From contig JAPLKI010000020.1 of the NCBI GenBank assembly GCA_026388155.1, forward strand, positions 1 to 64,000: a stretch of 64,000 bases of DNA. The letters are read 5' to 3'. The notes beneath the pieces are model-generated. The model had not been told where the DNA came from, ran no database searches, and saw nothing but the letters and a program-made list of their open reading frames with translations. The position numbers and the translations under genes were made by a program. The DNA comes from Elusimicrobiota bacterium (GTDB lineage Bacteria; Elusimicrobiota; Elusimicrobia; Elusimicrobiales; UBA9959). Positions 1 to 8,008 of the stretch are shown piece after piece (the stretch's first letter is position 1; each line of letters begins with the position of its first letter).

Positions 1-240
1 GGGGTCGTCTACCAAGGGCCTATGGCCATCAGACGGCCTCCCGTGGTCCCCCTCCACCCCGTATTGAGGGGTGGAGCCTCCTCTCCGCTACTGGGGCGCA
101 GCGGGCAAACCCGCCGTCACCCCCTCCAATTATTCCCACGATACAATGGTATCCTTACTAACCTTGTTGCACTAGCACCTTGAATGTACCCTCTATCGTC
201 CCCAGGTTAACGGCGCGCCAAATAAGGTAAAATCCTGATT
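1..240. other. Gene-free left edge with hairpin and shared repeat word
   Basis: No convincing gene is seen here. Positions 52-60 and 68-76 (CTCCACCCC / GGGGTGGAG) form a perfect hairpin with a 7-nt loop, not followed by a T-run, so it is not a classic terminator. Positions 16-38 are identical over 23 bases to 53713-53735, which sits inside a large repeat copy further right. The upstream gene that this segment might belong to lies outside the window. Confidence 0.5.
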
Positions 241-894
241 ATGAAGCCCCGCCACGAAACGACCAAAGGCGATAACACCCGGAGCAGGATAGTGCTGTCG
301 GCCATCAAGTTGTCGGCGCGGCACGGTTTCGCCGACGCGAGTTTTCAGATGATAGCCGACGACATCGGCCTCAGCCAGTCGGCCGTGATGTACCATTTCC
401 CCGACAAGAATTCCCTTTTCGAGGAAATGGTCAGGACGATAATCGGCCATAACCATGAAGTGGTCAGCAGGCTTATAGACATCAACGACGGCGCCGGGCG
501 AAGGCTGCTGAAGCATTGCCTTGGCAATGTGGTCTGGGCGCTGCGCTCTAGAAAACAGGACGGCCAGATACTGCTGCTGCTCTATTATCTGGCCGGCAGG
601 GGCGGGCGTTTCGCCGAAGTTTTTAACGGTATGATAGCCAAAGGCCGCGAAAGAATACTGGCGCATTTGCTGGCCGGGACCAGGGAAGGGATTTTCAAGC
701 TGAAGGGCGACCCGGCTGCCGTGACGGAAACGATACAGGACGCCCTTTTCGGCGCTATGCTTTACGCGGCTTCCACCCCGGAAGGGACGGTCAGCGCCGA
801 AGAACTGGAAAAGAAATGGGGCGATTTCGTCCGCGCCCTCACCGGCTGGAAGAACGACGACCCGGCCCCCCTGCTCCCCTGGAACAAATTTTAG
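241..894 (+). CDS. TetR/AcrR family transcriptional regulator
   Basis: A 217-residue protein with the usual TetR layout: an N-terminal helix-turn-helix at about residues 15-60, including the conserved stretch SQSAVMYHFPDKNSLFEEM (the recognition helix region and the start of helix 4), then an all-helical ligand/dimerisation domain. It should bind an operator as a dimer and release it on binding a small molecule. A weak AAGGT lies 5' of the start. It is convergent with the metal exporter at 1145-2080, with a repeat element between them, so it need not regulate that gene. The ligand cannot be read from sequence. Confidence 0.85.
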   Translation: MKPRHETTKGDNTRSRIVLSAIKLSARHGFADASFQMIADDIGLSQSAVMYHFPDKNSLFEEMVRTIIGHNHEVVSRLIDINDGAGRRLLKHCLGNVVWALRSRKQDGQILLLLYYLAGRGGRFAEVFNGMIAKGRERILAHLLAGTREGIFKLKGDPAAVTETIQDALFGAMLYAASTPEGTVSAEELEKKWGDFVRALTGWKNDDPAPLLPWNKF

Positions 895-921
895 TCCGTA
901 TTCCGCATTTTTCCATCCGCC

Positions 922-1148
922 TTAGCCCGAATCCTGCAGTTCACTAGGGTTTCCATTGGTAAATCGGGTGAACAAAAAAATGCAGGATTCCCCGCGGTAG
1001 CGGGTTGCTGACCAAGCGCTATGCGCGCCAGGTCGGCGAGGGCGTATGCCGCGCGAAGCGCACCTTGAGCTCTGCGAAAGGGAAAGTTTCAACTGAAACT
1101 TTCAGGCTAGTTAATGTAAAACACTTTCAAATGCAGGATTCGGGTTAA
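922..1148. repeat. TTAACCCGAA-type interspersed repeat, copy A (227 bp)
   Basis: Bounded by inverted ends: left TTAGCCCGAATCCTGCA (922-938), right TGCAGGATTCGGGTTAA (1132-1148). Near the right end lies a near-perfect palindrome, AAGTTTCAACTGAAACTT (1084-1101). The interior contains AACAAAAA-ATGCA and a segment (about 970-1110) closely matched at 53735-53859. It fills the gap between two convergent genes, and the TAA stop of the minus-strand CDF gene falls in its terminal TTAA. No transposase is present. Confidence 0.8.
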
Positions 1149-2080
1149 TGCGCGCAGATGTCGCAGGAAGAGTTGTCCGCGGGCTCGGCTTCCACCTGAA
1201 AGACCGAGTGGCGGATACCGAAACCGGCAGCCACGCCGCAGGTGGCGGCCTTAAGGGCGGCCTGCTGTTTAGCCGGGTCTTTTACCACCAGGTGGGCGCT
1301 CAAAGCGTTGAAGCCTGAGGAAAGGCTCCAGGCGTGCAGTTCGTGCACGTCAGAAACCCCGTCTATGGAGCGCAGCTCCCTCTCAAGGACTTTAAGGGAA
1401 AGCCCCCTGGGCGCGCCTTCCATAAGTATATGGAAGGCTTCGCGCAGCAGCCGGGTGGAGCTGAAGAGTATCAGTACTATTATAAGCAGGGAAACTATGG
1501 TATCGGCGCGGTACCAGCCGGTGAAGTAAATAATGGCGCCGGCGCCTATGGCCGCCACGGAACCGGCGAGGTCGCTCATTACGTGCAGGAAAGCGCCCCG
1601 GATATTTATATTTTCCCCGCTATGGGCGTGCAGTATTAAAGCGCAGACGATATTGGCGCACAGTCCCAGCAGCGCCACCGCCAGCATGGGCCCCGCAATA
1701 ACCGGCACCGGGGAATAAAACCTCTCGTACACCGCGCGCAGCATGTAGCCGGAAAGCAGCCACAGCAACATGACGTTGCCCAGCGCCGCCACTACCTCCG
1801 CCCTGCGGTAGCCGTAGGTGCGGGCGGAATCCGGCCTAAGGGAGGCCAGGCGCGAAGCGAAAAAGCTCATGCCGAGCGCGGCCGCGTCCGCAAGCATGTG
1901 CATTGAGTCGCTCAGCAGGGCCATGCTGCCCGTCAAGAAACCACCCGCCGCTTCTACCAGCATGAAGCCCGCGGTTATAAAAAAAGCCGCCGTTATAGCC
2001 TTGCGCTGCGAGTTTGCCCCGCGATGGCGGTGTTCCTCCTGGCAGGAATGATCACTATCATGCTCATGTTCATGTCCCAT
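1145..2080 (-). CDS. Cation diffusion facilitator (CzcD/ZitB-like Zn/Co/Cd exporter)
   Basis: A 311-residue CDF-family antiporter expected to move divalent metal out of the cytoplasm in exchange for protons. The N-terminus is His-rich (residues 3-19, HEHEHDSDHSC), typical of metal-buffering tails in this family. About six membrane helices follow. The transport site is visible as SDSMHMLADAAAL in helix 2 (H61, D65) and HVMSDLAGS in helix 5. The C-terminal cytoplasmic domain has the ferredoxin-like pattern of CDF proteins, with VHELHAW, and ends in an unusual Cys/His tail (SSCDICAH) that could add a metal ligand set. The stop codon lies in the end of repeat copy A. Substrate specificity is inferred only at family level. 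Confidence 0.9.
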   Translation of the reverse strand: MGHEHEHDSDHSCQEEHRHRGANSQRKAITAAFFITAGFMLVEAAGGFLTGSMALLSDSMHMLADAAALGMSFFASRLASLRPDSARTYGYRRAEVVAALGNVMLLWLLSGYMLRAVYERFYSPVPVIAGPMLAVALLGLCANIVCALILHAHSGENINIRGAFLHVMSDLAGSVAAIGAGAIIYFTGWYRADTIVSLLIIVLILFSSTRLLREAFHILMEGAPRGLSLKVLERELRSIDGVSDVHELHAWSLSSGFNALSAHLVVKDPAKQQAALKAATCGVAAGFGIRHSVFQVEAEPADNSSCDICAH

Positions 2081-2217
2081 ATTGCAATTATATAATTTTG
2101 GCGCGCCGATAACTCCCGGCGCTGAATGGTAAAGTATTGCACTTTTATACTGACTTCACCCGCGCCCTTGAAGATTCACGGCGCAAAATCCCGAAAGAGT
2201 GTGCCGGGGAATAATTC

Positions 2218-2251
2218 TCTGTGACCTGTGACCTGCCGCCTGCCGCCTTGC
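2218..2251. repeat. Degenerate heptamer tandem repeat (TGACCTG / CCGCCTG)
   Basis: Between the divergently transcribed CDF and ispH genes: two TGACCTG-type heptamers followed by two CCGCCTG/T-type heptamers, ending about 20 bases before the ispH start codon. It is the shortest of nine heptamer-period arrays in the window. Confidence 0.55.
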
Positions 2252-2271
2252 CAAAATGTTAAAATCTCTTC

Positions 2272-3987
2272 ATGCCGAAACGAGTACAGATAACTGTGGC
2301 CAGAACAGCCGGTTTCTGCCCCGGCGTGAAAAATGCCATAGACAAAACGCTGGAACTGGCGAAGCACGGTAAAAAACCGATCTATACTCTCGGGCCCCTC
2401 ATCCATAACAAACAGGTTATAGAAATGCTCCGTGAAAAGGGAGTTTACGCGGTAAATGACGTCTCGGAAATTAAAAACAAAAACGCCATACTTGTTATCA
2501 GGGCCCACGGCATCCCCCCTGAGACCGAAAAAGCCATAAGGGCCTCCGGGCTGGAGGTCGTGGACGCCACCTGCCCGCTTGTCAAGCATGTGCAGGAAAA
2601 TATTAAAAAGCACGCGGCGCGGGGATATTCCACTATAATCGTCGGCGATAAGGACCACGCTGAAGTTGCCGGCCTTATGGGCTGCGCGCAGGGCCGGGGA
2701 CTTGTGGTGAACGGCCCGGAAGAAATAAAAAATCTGCCGGGCCTGGACAAGGTTAACATTGTCGCTCAGACAACCCAGGAAGAGGAAATTTTTCTAAAAA
2801 CCGCGGAAGCGGCCTGCTCTAAAGCGATCGAACTTACGGTTTCAAACACCATCTGCAACCCGACCAGGCAGCGCCAGAAGGAAACAGTTGAATTTTCCAA
2901 AAAATCAGATCTGGTAATAGTGGTGGGCGGTAAAAATTCCGCCAATACCGCAAGGCTCTTCCAGATCTGCGCGAAACTCGCGAAAGAAGCCGTGCACATA
3001 GAAAAAGAAGACGAACTGCAAAAGGAGCTTTTTGCCGGCAAGAAAAGAATTTTTATAACGGCCGGAGCCTCAACGCCCACCTGGATGGTGGAAAAAGCGC
3101 TTGAGCGGGCGCGGCAGCTTACCGGCGAGCGGCAGGGCCCGCTTGCCGAGCGGCTTTTTTTTGCGTGGGAGCTGTTCGTGACCAGCGGCGCTTACACGGC
3201 TATGGCCGCGGCGGCGCTTACCTTTGTGTGCATGCGCCTTGAGGGCGTGCCGGTTTCAAAAAGACTTTTATTGATGGCCGGGCTTTTCGTGCTCAGCCTG
3301 CATATGGTAAACCGCGCCGAGGAAAAGGGCGCCTCTGAGCCTGACAGGGCGAAGCGCCTGCTTTTTATCCGCTTCAAGACCCTGTCAAAATTCGCGGCGT
3401 TTTTAGCCGGAACGCTGGCGTTGCTTCTGTCATCCGCGCTTGGGATCAAAGTATTTTTCACCGCCGCTTTTTTCTGGTTCGTGGGCATGCTCTACCCTTA
3501 CAAACTGCCGCCTGGTTCCAGAAAATTCGCCAATTTTCCCGCCTCAAAAGACATTGTAACGGCCCTGGGCTGGGGGTTTATGTGCGCTTATGTGCCGGGG
3601 CTCTGGTACGGAACAGGTCTTTACCATTCCACGCACCTGGCCGTGGTATTTGCCGCGCTTCTGGTTTTCACGCGCTCGGTGCTTTTCGGCGTGAGCCACG
3701 CGCACAGCGACATGATAGTCGGCAAGGAAAATTTTTATAAGGCGGCCGGGCCGCAGTTCACCTATCTGACGGTGTTCGCCATATTTATGTTCCTTGAAAG
3801 CATATTGCTGATACTTAAAAGCATGGCCTGGAAGCCGGAACTGGCTTCGGCTCTTGCCACAGGTTTATTCTATTACCTGGCCCTGATAATATTTTTCTAC
3901 TTCAGCAAGATCCCTGAACGCATAACCTCGGAAACTCTCATCGATACGCAGTTCATAGTGCTGGCGCTGCTGGCGGGAAGCAAGTGA
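2272..3987 (+). CDS. ispH: IspH (HMBPP reductase) fused to a C-terminal UbiA-like membrane domain
   Basis: Residues 1 to about 285 are a full 4-hydroxy-3-methylbut-2-enyl diphosphate reductase, last step of the MEP isoprenoid pathway, making IPP and DMAPP. The three [4Fe-4S] ligands are present: C16 in AGFCPGVK, C101 in DATCPLVKHV and C195 in TICNPTRQRQ. Substrate-site residues include H45, H79, H129 and the GGKNSANTARL and GASTP loops. IspH proteins normally end near 300-320 residues. Here some 285 further residues contain about seven membrane helices, with MVNRAEEKGASEPDRAKR (N347, E351, D358) and HAHSDMIVGKENF (about 477-489) placed like the two Asp-rich prenyl-diphosphate motifs of UbiA transferases, though imperfect. 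The reading frame is continuous, so this is a true fusion; the UbiA link is an inference. Confidence 0.85.
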   Translation: MPKRVQITVARTAGFCPGVKNAIDKTLELAKHGKKPIYTLGPLIHNKQVIEMLREKGVYAVNDVSEIKNKNAILVIRAHGIPPETEKAIRASGLEVVDATCPLVKHVQENIKKHAARGYSTIIVGDKDHAEVAGLMGCAQGRGLVVNGPEEIKNLPGLDKVNIVAQTTQEEEIFLKTAEAACSKAIELTVSNTICNPTRQRQKETVEFSKKSDLVIVVGGKNSANTARLFQICAKLAKEAVHIEKEDELQKELFAGKKRIFITAGASTPTWMVEKALERARQLTGERQGPLAERLFFAWELFVTSGAYTAMAAAALTFVCMRLEGVPVSKRLLLMAGLFVLSLHMVNRAEEKGASEPDRAKRLLFIRFKTLSKFAAFLAGTLALLLSSALGIKVFFTAAFFWFVGMLYPYKLPPGSRKFANFPASKDIVTALGWGFMCAYVPGLWYGTGLYHSTHLAVVFAALLVFTRSVLFGVSHAHSDMIVGKENFYKAAGPQFTYLTVFAIFMFLESILLILKSMAWKPELASALATGLFYYLALIIFFYFSKIPERITSETLIDTQFIVLALLAGSK

Positions 3988-4032
3988 AGGAAGTGTATCA
4001 AAGGCCCATCCCGTAAAACGGCCAAAAAGTTC

Positions 4033-5328
4033 GTGCGCTTTTATGAAATAATGAATACAAAAATCCGTCACGCGGGCCAGGACAGCTCCGATATAATCGT
4101 CATCGGCGGCGGACCCGCCGGCATTATGGCGGCGGGCCGCGCGGGGGAACTGGGCGCGAAAACGACGCTTATTGAAAAAAACACGCGCCTGGGAATAAAG
4201 CTGCTGCTTACCGGCGGGGGCAGGTGCAATGTCACCAACAGCGCCGGAGTAAAAGAATTTATTGAAGCTTTCGGCAAAAACGGAAAATTCCTGTACAGGG
4301 CGCTAAGCGTGTTCTCGAACGAAAATTTAACAGCCTTTTTGAATTCGCGCGGGGTTCCCACCCGCGTTGATCCGGACGGGAAGATATTCCCTTCGGATGA
4401 CAAAGCGCAAAGCGTTCTGTCCGCGCTGAACGGCTACCTGAGGCACGGCAAAGTTAATGTAGCCTGCGGTCTGGGGGCTGCGGGAATTTTATTGCGCGGC
4501 GGCGAAGAAATAGAGGGCGTTGAACTTTCAGACGGCGGCATTGTCCGCGCAAAAAAAATAATTATCGCGACCGGCGGAATGTCTTACCCGAAAACAGGCT
4601 CCACGGGCGACGGCTACGCCCTGGCAAAAAAATGCGGGCACACCATTGTCCCGCTCAGGCCGGGACTTACGGCCCTTGAATCGGATGAACCGTTCATAAA
4701 AGACCTGCAGGGGCTGACGCTTCAAAACATAACAATTAAGATCCTGGTCAACGGCAGGAAAGCGGCGGCGGAAAAAGGCGACCTGCTGTTCACGCATTTC
4801 GGCGTATCGGGACCGAAGCTGCTCGTTTTGAGCGCGATCGCGGTGGATGCGCTTGCCGACCCCGGCAACAAGGTGGAGCTTTCCCTGAATCTGAAGCCGG
4901 AACTGACGGCTGCCGGATTAACAGGAGCTATCCAAAATTATTTTTCGGGTAACGGCGCCAGGCTATTTGCGAGTTATCTCAAAGCGGCTTTGCCGAATTC
5001 GCTTGCGCCCGTGTTTGAGCGCCGGTGCGCCATTGACCACACCAGGCAGTGCGCTTCCATTACCGGCGCGGAACGGAAAAAAATAGCGGAGATGTTCAGC
5101 GATTTCAGATTACATATAACCAGACCGCGCCCCATCCAGGAGGCTACCGTCACACGCGGGGGCGTGAATTTAGCCGAAATAAACCCCCTTACAATGGAGT
5201 CGCGTATCGTGCGCGGGCTTTATTTTTGCGGCGAGGTGATGGATCTTGACGGGATTACCGGCGGCTATAATTTGCAGGAAGCGTTTTCCACCGGCTATCT
5301 GGCCGGCCAGTCGGCAAGCGCGGTGTAA
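4033..5328 (+). CDS. BaiN/HI0933-family FAD-dependent oxidoreductase
   Basis: About 425-431 residues. The FAD-binding Rossmann motif IIVIGGGPAGIMAAGRA is at the N-terminus, followed by KLLLTGGGRCNVTNS, a hallmark of the HI0933/BaiN/RdsA flavoprotein group. The C-terminal flavin-contact segment YFCGEVMDLDGITGGYN is also typical. Relatives include BaiN, linked to bile-acid dehydroxylation, but most members have no defined substrate. The longest frame begins with GTG at 4033; ATG at 4051 is an equally likely start, and neither has a clear ribosome-binding site. It follows ispH by 45 bases and may be co-transcribed with it. Confidence 0.85.
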   Translation: MRFYEIMNTKIRHAGQDSSDIIVIGGGPAGIMAAGRAGELGAKTTLIEKNTRLGIKLLLTGGGRCNVTNSAGVKEFIEAFGKNGKFLYRALSVFSNENLTAFLNSRGVPTRVDPDGKIFPSDDKAQSVLSALNGYLRHGKVNVACGLGAAGILLRGGEEIEGVELSDGGIVRAKKIIIATGGMSYPKTGSTGDGYALAKKCGHTIVPLRPGLTALESDEPFIKDLQGLTLQNITIKILVNGRKAAAEKGDLLFTHFGVSGPKLLVLSAIAVDALADPGNKVELSLNLKPELTAAGLTGAIQNYFSGNGARLFASYLKAALPNSLAPVFERRCAIDHTRQCASITGAERKKIAEMFSDFRLHITRPRPIQEATVTRGGVNLAEINPLTMESRIVRGLYFCGEVMDLDGITGGYNLQEAFSTGYLAGQSASAV

Positions 5329-5408
5329 GAACCGCTCTGTAACTGATCCCCCCGTATTCAGGAACTGAACCCGCACAGTAAGCTGTCGCCAGACAGCCAC
5401 AGAAATAC

Positions 5409-5503
5409 GGGACGCTGCACGATAACTCGCTAACTTTAAACCTCTTGTAAACCCAAAACATTACAGCGAGGCAAGAATAATCAAGTTGTCGTGCAGCGTC
5501 CCC
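5409..5503. mobile_element. Small MITE-like element with GGGACGCTGCACGA ends
   Basis: Perfect 14-base inverted ends, GGGACGCTGCACGA (5409-5422) and TCGTGCAGCGTCCC (5489-5502), enclose about 66 bases of AT-rich non-coding DNA. A solitary copy of the same end (TCGTGCAGCGTCCCC) is at 36948-36962. The size and structure suit a non-autonomous insertion, but no matching transposase is in the window. Confidence 0.5.
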
Positions 5504-5585
5504 AAATCCACAAATCCATACAGACAGCCAGATTTAAAACATTTGGAGCCCTCCCCTTTCTATTGGTAGAATATCTACGGTTAAT

Positions 5586-5660
5586 GCGCGGTTAGCTCAG
5601 CGGTAGAGCGCCTCTCTTACACAGAGGATGCCACAGGTTCAAATCCTGTACCGCGCACCA
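5586..5660 (+). tRNA. tRNA-Val (anticodon UAC)
   Basis: Cloverleaf read directly: acceptor GCGCGGT pairs with ACCGCGC; the anticodon stem CCTCT/AGAGG encloses the loop CTTACAC with anticodon TAC; the T stem ACAGG/CCTGT encloses TTCAAAT. Discriminator A is at 5657 and CCA is encoded (5658-5660). The last 16 bases before CCA recur at 5802-5817. Confidence 0.95.
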
Positions 5661-5825
5661 ATTTTTATCAGGCGGTAAGCAAGCCAACTGCTTGGCTTGC
5701 GCAGGATTTGAAGGCCGGATCGTTGGCGAGCGAGCACGCGAAGCCCGGGAGGCGGGGTCGCAGGGCCGGTTGAGCGGCGGCGAAACAGGAACCTGTGACC
5801 TAATCCTGTACCGCGCAAACAATTT
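5661..5825. other. Gene-free segment ending in a partial copy of the tRNA-Val 3' end
   Basis: Positions 5802-5817 repeat tRNA positions 5642-5657 exactly (AATCCTGTACCGCGCA), 160 bases downstream. The start of the segment holds a hairpin, GCAAGCCA ... TTGGCTTGC (about 5678-5700). The spacing and a direct repeat of a tRNA 3' end resemble an attL/attR pair, but there is no integrase and no cargo gene, so a local duplication is equally possible. Minus-strand frames here are not credible genes. Confidence 0.5.
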
Positions 5826-5948
5826 ACAGACGCCATAGGCCATAAGCCGTATGCCATACGCTTTTCTAAGGAGTTCCTTACAAGCCTATAGCTTAAGGCA
5901 TATGGCCTATGGCATTTGTTTTGCCTACGGCATATGACTTATGGCAGT
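5826..5948. repeat. Heptamer-period repeat block, GCCATAnG words with AAGGAGTTCCTTA core
   Basis: A run of seven-base words such as CGCCATA, GGCCATA, AGCCGTA, TGCCATA, then the near-palindrome CTAAGGAGTTCCTTACAAGC (about 5866-5885), then GGCATAT, GGCCTAT, GGCATTT. Copies of the same design lie at 20653-20815 and 62954-63057, with the core conserved. It occupies the leader of the OPT transporter gene. Confidence 0.75.
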
Positions 5949-5988
5949 TTAGACTTACAACCTTCAATAGAAATAGGGGACTAATTAA

Positions 5989-7944
5989 ATGACCGAAGAA
6001 AACCGCGACGATCTGCCGGTGGAAGAAATAAGAAGCGAAGAAGGCGTGGAATTAATTGTAGAACCCAAAGCCGAGCCGCACATAGCCGGAAAAAGCCCGG
6101 AACAGATTGAACTGGACTGGTACAAAAATGTTTACCGGGGAGACACTATGCCCCAATTGACTTTGAGAGCCGTTATAATGGGCTCTTTTCTCGGCGGGTT
6201 CATGTCTTTGTCCAACCTTTATGTCGGCTTAAAAACCGGCTGGGGCCTCGGCGTCGCAATTACCTCCTGTATACTTTCCTACGCGCTGTGGAAAACCCTC
6301 ATGACCATTTTCCCCGGCATGTTCAAAACCGAAATGACCATTCTGGAAAACAACTGCATGCAGTCCACGGCGTCATCGGCCGGCTACTCCACCGGCGGCA
6401 CCATGGTTTCGGCCATCTCGGCTTACCTGCTGGTGGCCGGCCACCATATCCCCTGGCCCGTGCTTGCCTGGTGGACTTTCTTTCTGGCCGCTTTGGGCGT
6501 ATTCATCGCCATACCGATGAAGCGGCAGATGATAAATATCGAGCAGTTGAGATTTCCAAGCGGCATCGCGGCGGCGGAAACCCTTAAAAGCCTGCACTCG
6601 ACGGGCGGAGAGGCCGCGCAAAAAGCCCGGGCTTTGGGCATAGCGGGCGTTATCGGAGGCGCGGTGGCCTGGTTCAGGGACGACGGTTTTCCATTTATAA
6701 CCCCCCCGGTTCCCTCTATGATGGAATTTAAGGGGCTTTTGTACGGTCAGCCCTGGAGCAAGTGGACGATAAGCATTGAGGGCAGCGCGATAATGATAGC
6801 CGCCGGCGCCATCATGGGTTGGAAGGTGGCCTGGTCTATGATGCTTGGCGCATTCATAAACTACGGCTACCTGGCCCCGAAAATGGTAGCACTGGGCGCT
6901 ATTGACCCGGCCAAGCTGGGATACCGGGCCATAGTGGCCTGGAGCACCTGGGCGGGCGCGGCGATTATGGTAACCTCGGGGCTTTTTATGTTCGCCCTGC
7001 AGTGGAAAACCGTGGTACGCGCGCTTAAAGGCATCACGGGGATTTTTGAAACAAGGACGGGTTCGGAGGCCGACCCTCTTGAGCATATAGAAGTGCCGGG
7101 CTCCTGGTTCCTTTCCGGCACCATACTTTCAGGCCTTGGCTGTATCACGGTGCTTTATTACGCTTTCGGCACCACCTGGTATATGGGCATTATCGCGGTA
7201 GCGCTCACTTTCTTCCTGGCCATAGTGGCGGCTCGCGCCACAGGCGAGTCGGACATAACGCCCATAGGAGCCATGGGCAAGATCACCCAGCTCACGTTCG
7301 GAATACTGGCGCCTTCCAACATGACTACCAATCTTATGACCGCCTCGGTGACAGCGGGCGCGGCCGGCTCAAGCGCCGACCTGTTGACTGATTTAAAAAG
7401 CGGCTATCTGCTGGGCGCGAACCCGAGAAAGCAGTTCCTGGCGCAGTTCTTCGGGATTTTCGCCGGAACGCTTGTGGTGGTGCCCGCTTTCTACATACTG
7501 GTGCCGAACGCCTCCGTGCTGGGCTCCGACAAATGGCCCGCTCCGTCGGCGCAGGTCTGGGCCGCCGTGGCAAGGCTCCTTTCGAACGGCGTACATTCGC
7601 TGCATCCCACGGCACAAATTGGGCTTGTGGTGGGCGGGATCATAGGAATAATAATCCCTTCGCTTGAACTTATATTCCCGAAACATAAAAAATACATCCC
7701 CTCGGCCATAGGCCTCGGGCTTTCCATGGTTATACCGTTCTGGAATTCGCTGTCCATGTTCATAGGCGCGGGCATCGCCCTTCTGATAGAAAAAAACGAC
7801 AAGAAATTAGCCGAGAAATACATCATACCGGTAAGCTCAGGCGTGATAGCCGGAGAGTCGATAGTCGGAGTTTTCATAGCCCTCATGCCCATGATGACGG
7901 CCGCCTTCGGCACTTTGATGATCTATATCATGGCGCATATCTGA
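5989..7944 (+). CDS. OPT-family oligopeptide/metallophore transporter
   Basis: A 651-residue polytopic protein with about 14-16 hydrophobic segments. The N-terminal half has the OPT pattern: the first helix, GSFLGGFMSLSNLYVGLKTG, followed by the TEMTILENNCMQSTASSAGY stretch typical of prokaryotic OPT proteins. OPT proteins import oligopeptides or metal-chelate conjugates by proton symport. The length is normal for bacterial members. Start at 5989 is chosen because the preceding AGGGGAC lies about 11 bases upstream. It is a single gene with a heptamer repeat in its leader. The substrate cannot be predicted. Confidence 0.9.
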   Translation: MTEENRDDLPVEEIRSEEGVELIVEPKAEPHIAGKSPEQIELDWYKNVYRGDTMPQLTLRAVIMGSFLGGFMSLSNLYVGLKTGWGLGVAITSCILSYALWKTLMTIFPGMFKTEMTILENNCMQSTASSAGYSTGGTMVSAISAYLLVAGHHIPWPVLAWWTFFLAALGVFIAIPMKRQMINIEQLRFPSGIAAAETLKSLHSTGGEAAQKARALGIAGVIGGAVAWFRDDGFPFITPPVPSMMEFKGLLYGQPWSKWTISIEGSAIMIAAGAIMGWKVAWSMMLGAFINYGYLAPKMVALGAIDPAKLGYRAIVAWSTWAGAAIMVTSGLFMFALQWKTVVRALKGITGIFETRTGSEADPLEHIEVPGSWFLSGTILSGLGCITVLYYAFGTTWYMGIIAVALTFFLAIVAARATGESDITPIGAMGKITQLTFGILAPSNMTTNLMTASVTAGAAGSSADLLTDLKSGYLLGANPRKQFLAQFFGIFAGTLVVVPAFYILVPNASVLGSDKWPAPSAQVWAAVARLLSNGVHSLHPTAQIGLVVGGIIGIIIPSLELIFPKHKKYIPSAIGLGLSMVIPFWNSLSMFIGAGIALLIEKNDKKLAEKYIIPVSSGVIAGESIVGVFIALMPMMTAAFGTLMIYIMAHI

Positions 7945-8008
7945 CAGACCGGTCAGTGTCACGACTGAAGGATCCAGATAAAAGAGCGCACCGCTCTTTC
8001 CGCCCGGC

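Noticed and set aside
5592-5857. Minus-strand frames over the tRNA-Val gene and downstream
   Set aside because: They read the antisense of a tRNA and repeats; composition and lack of start signals argue against coding.
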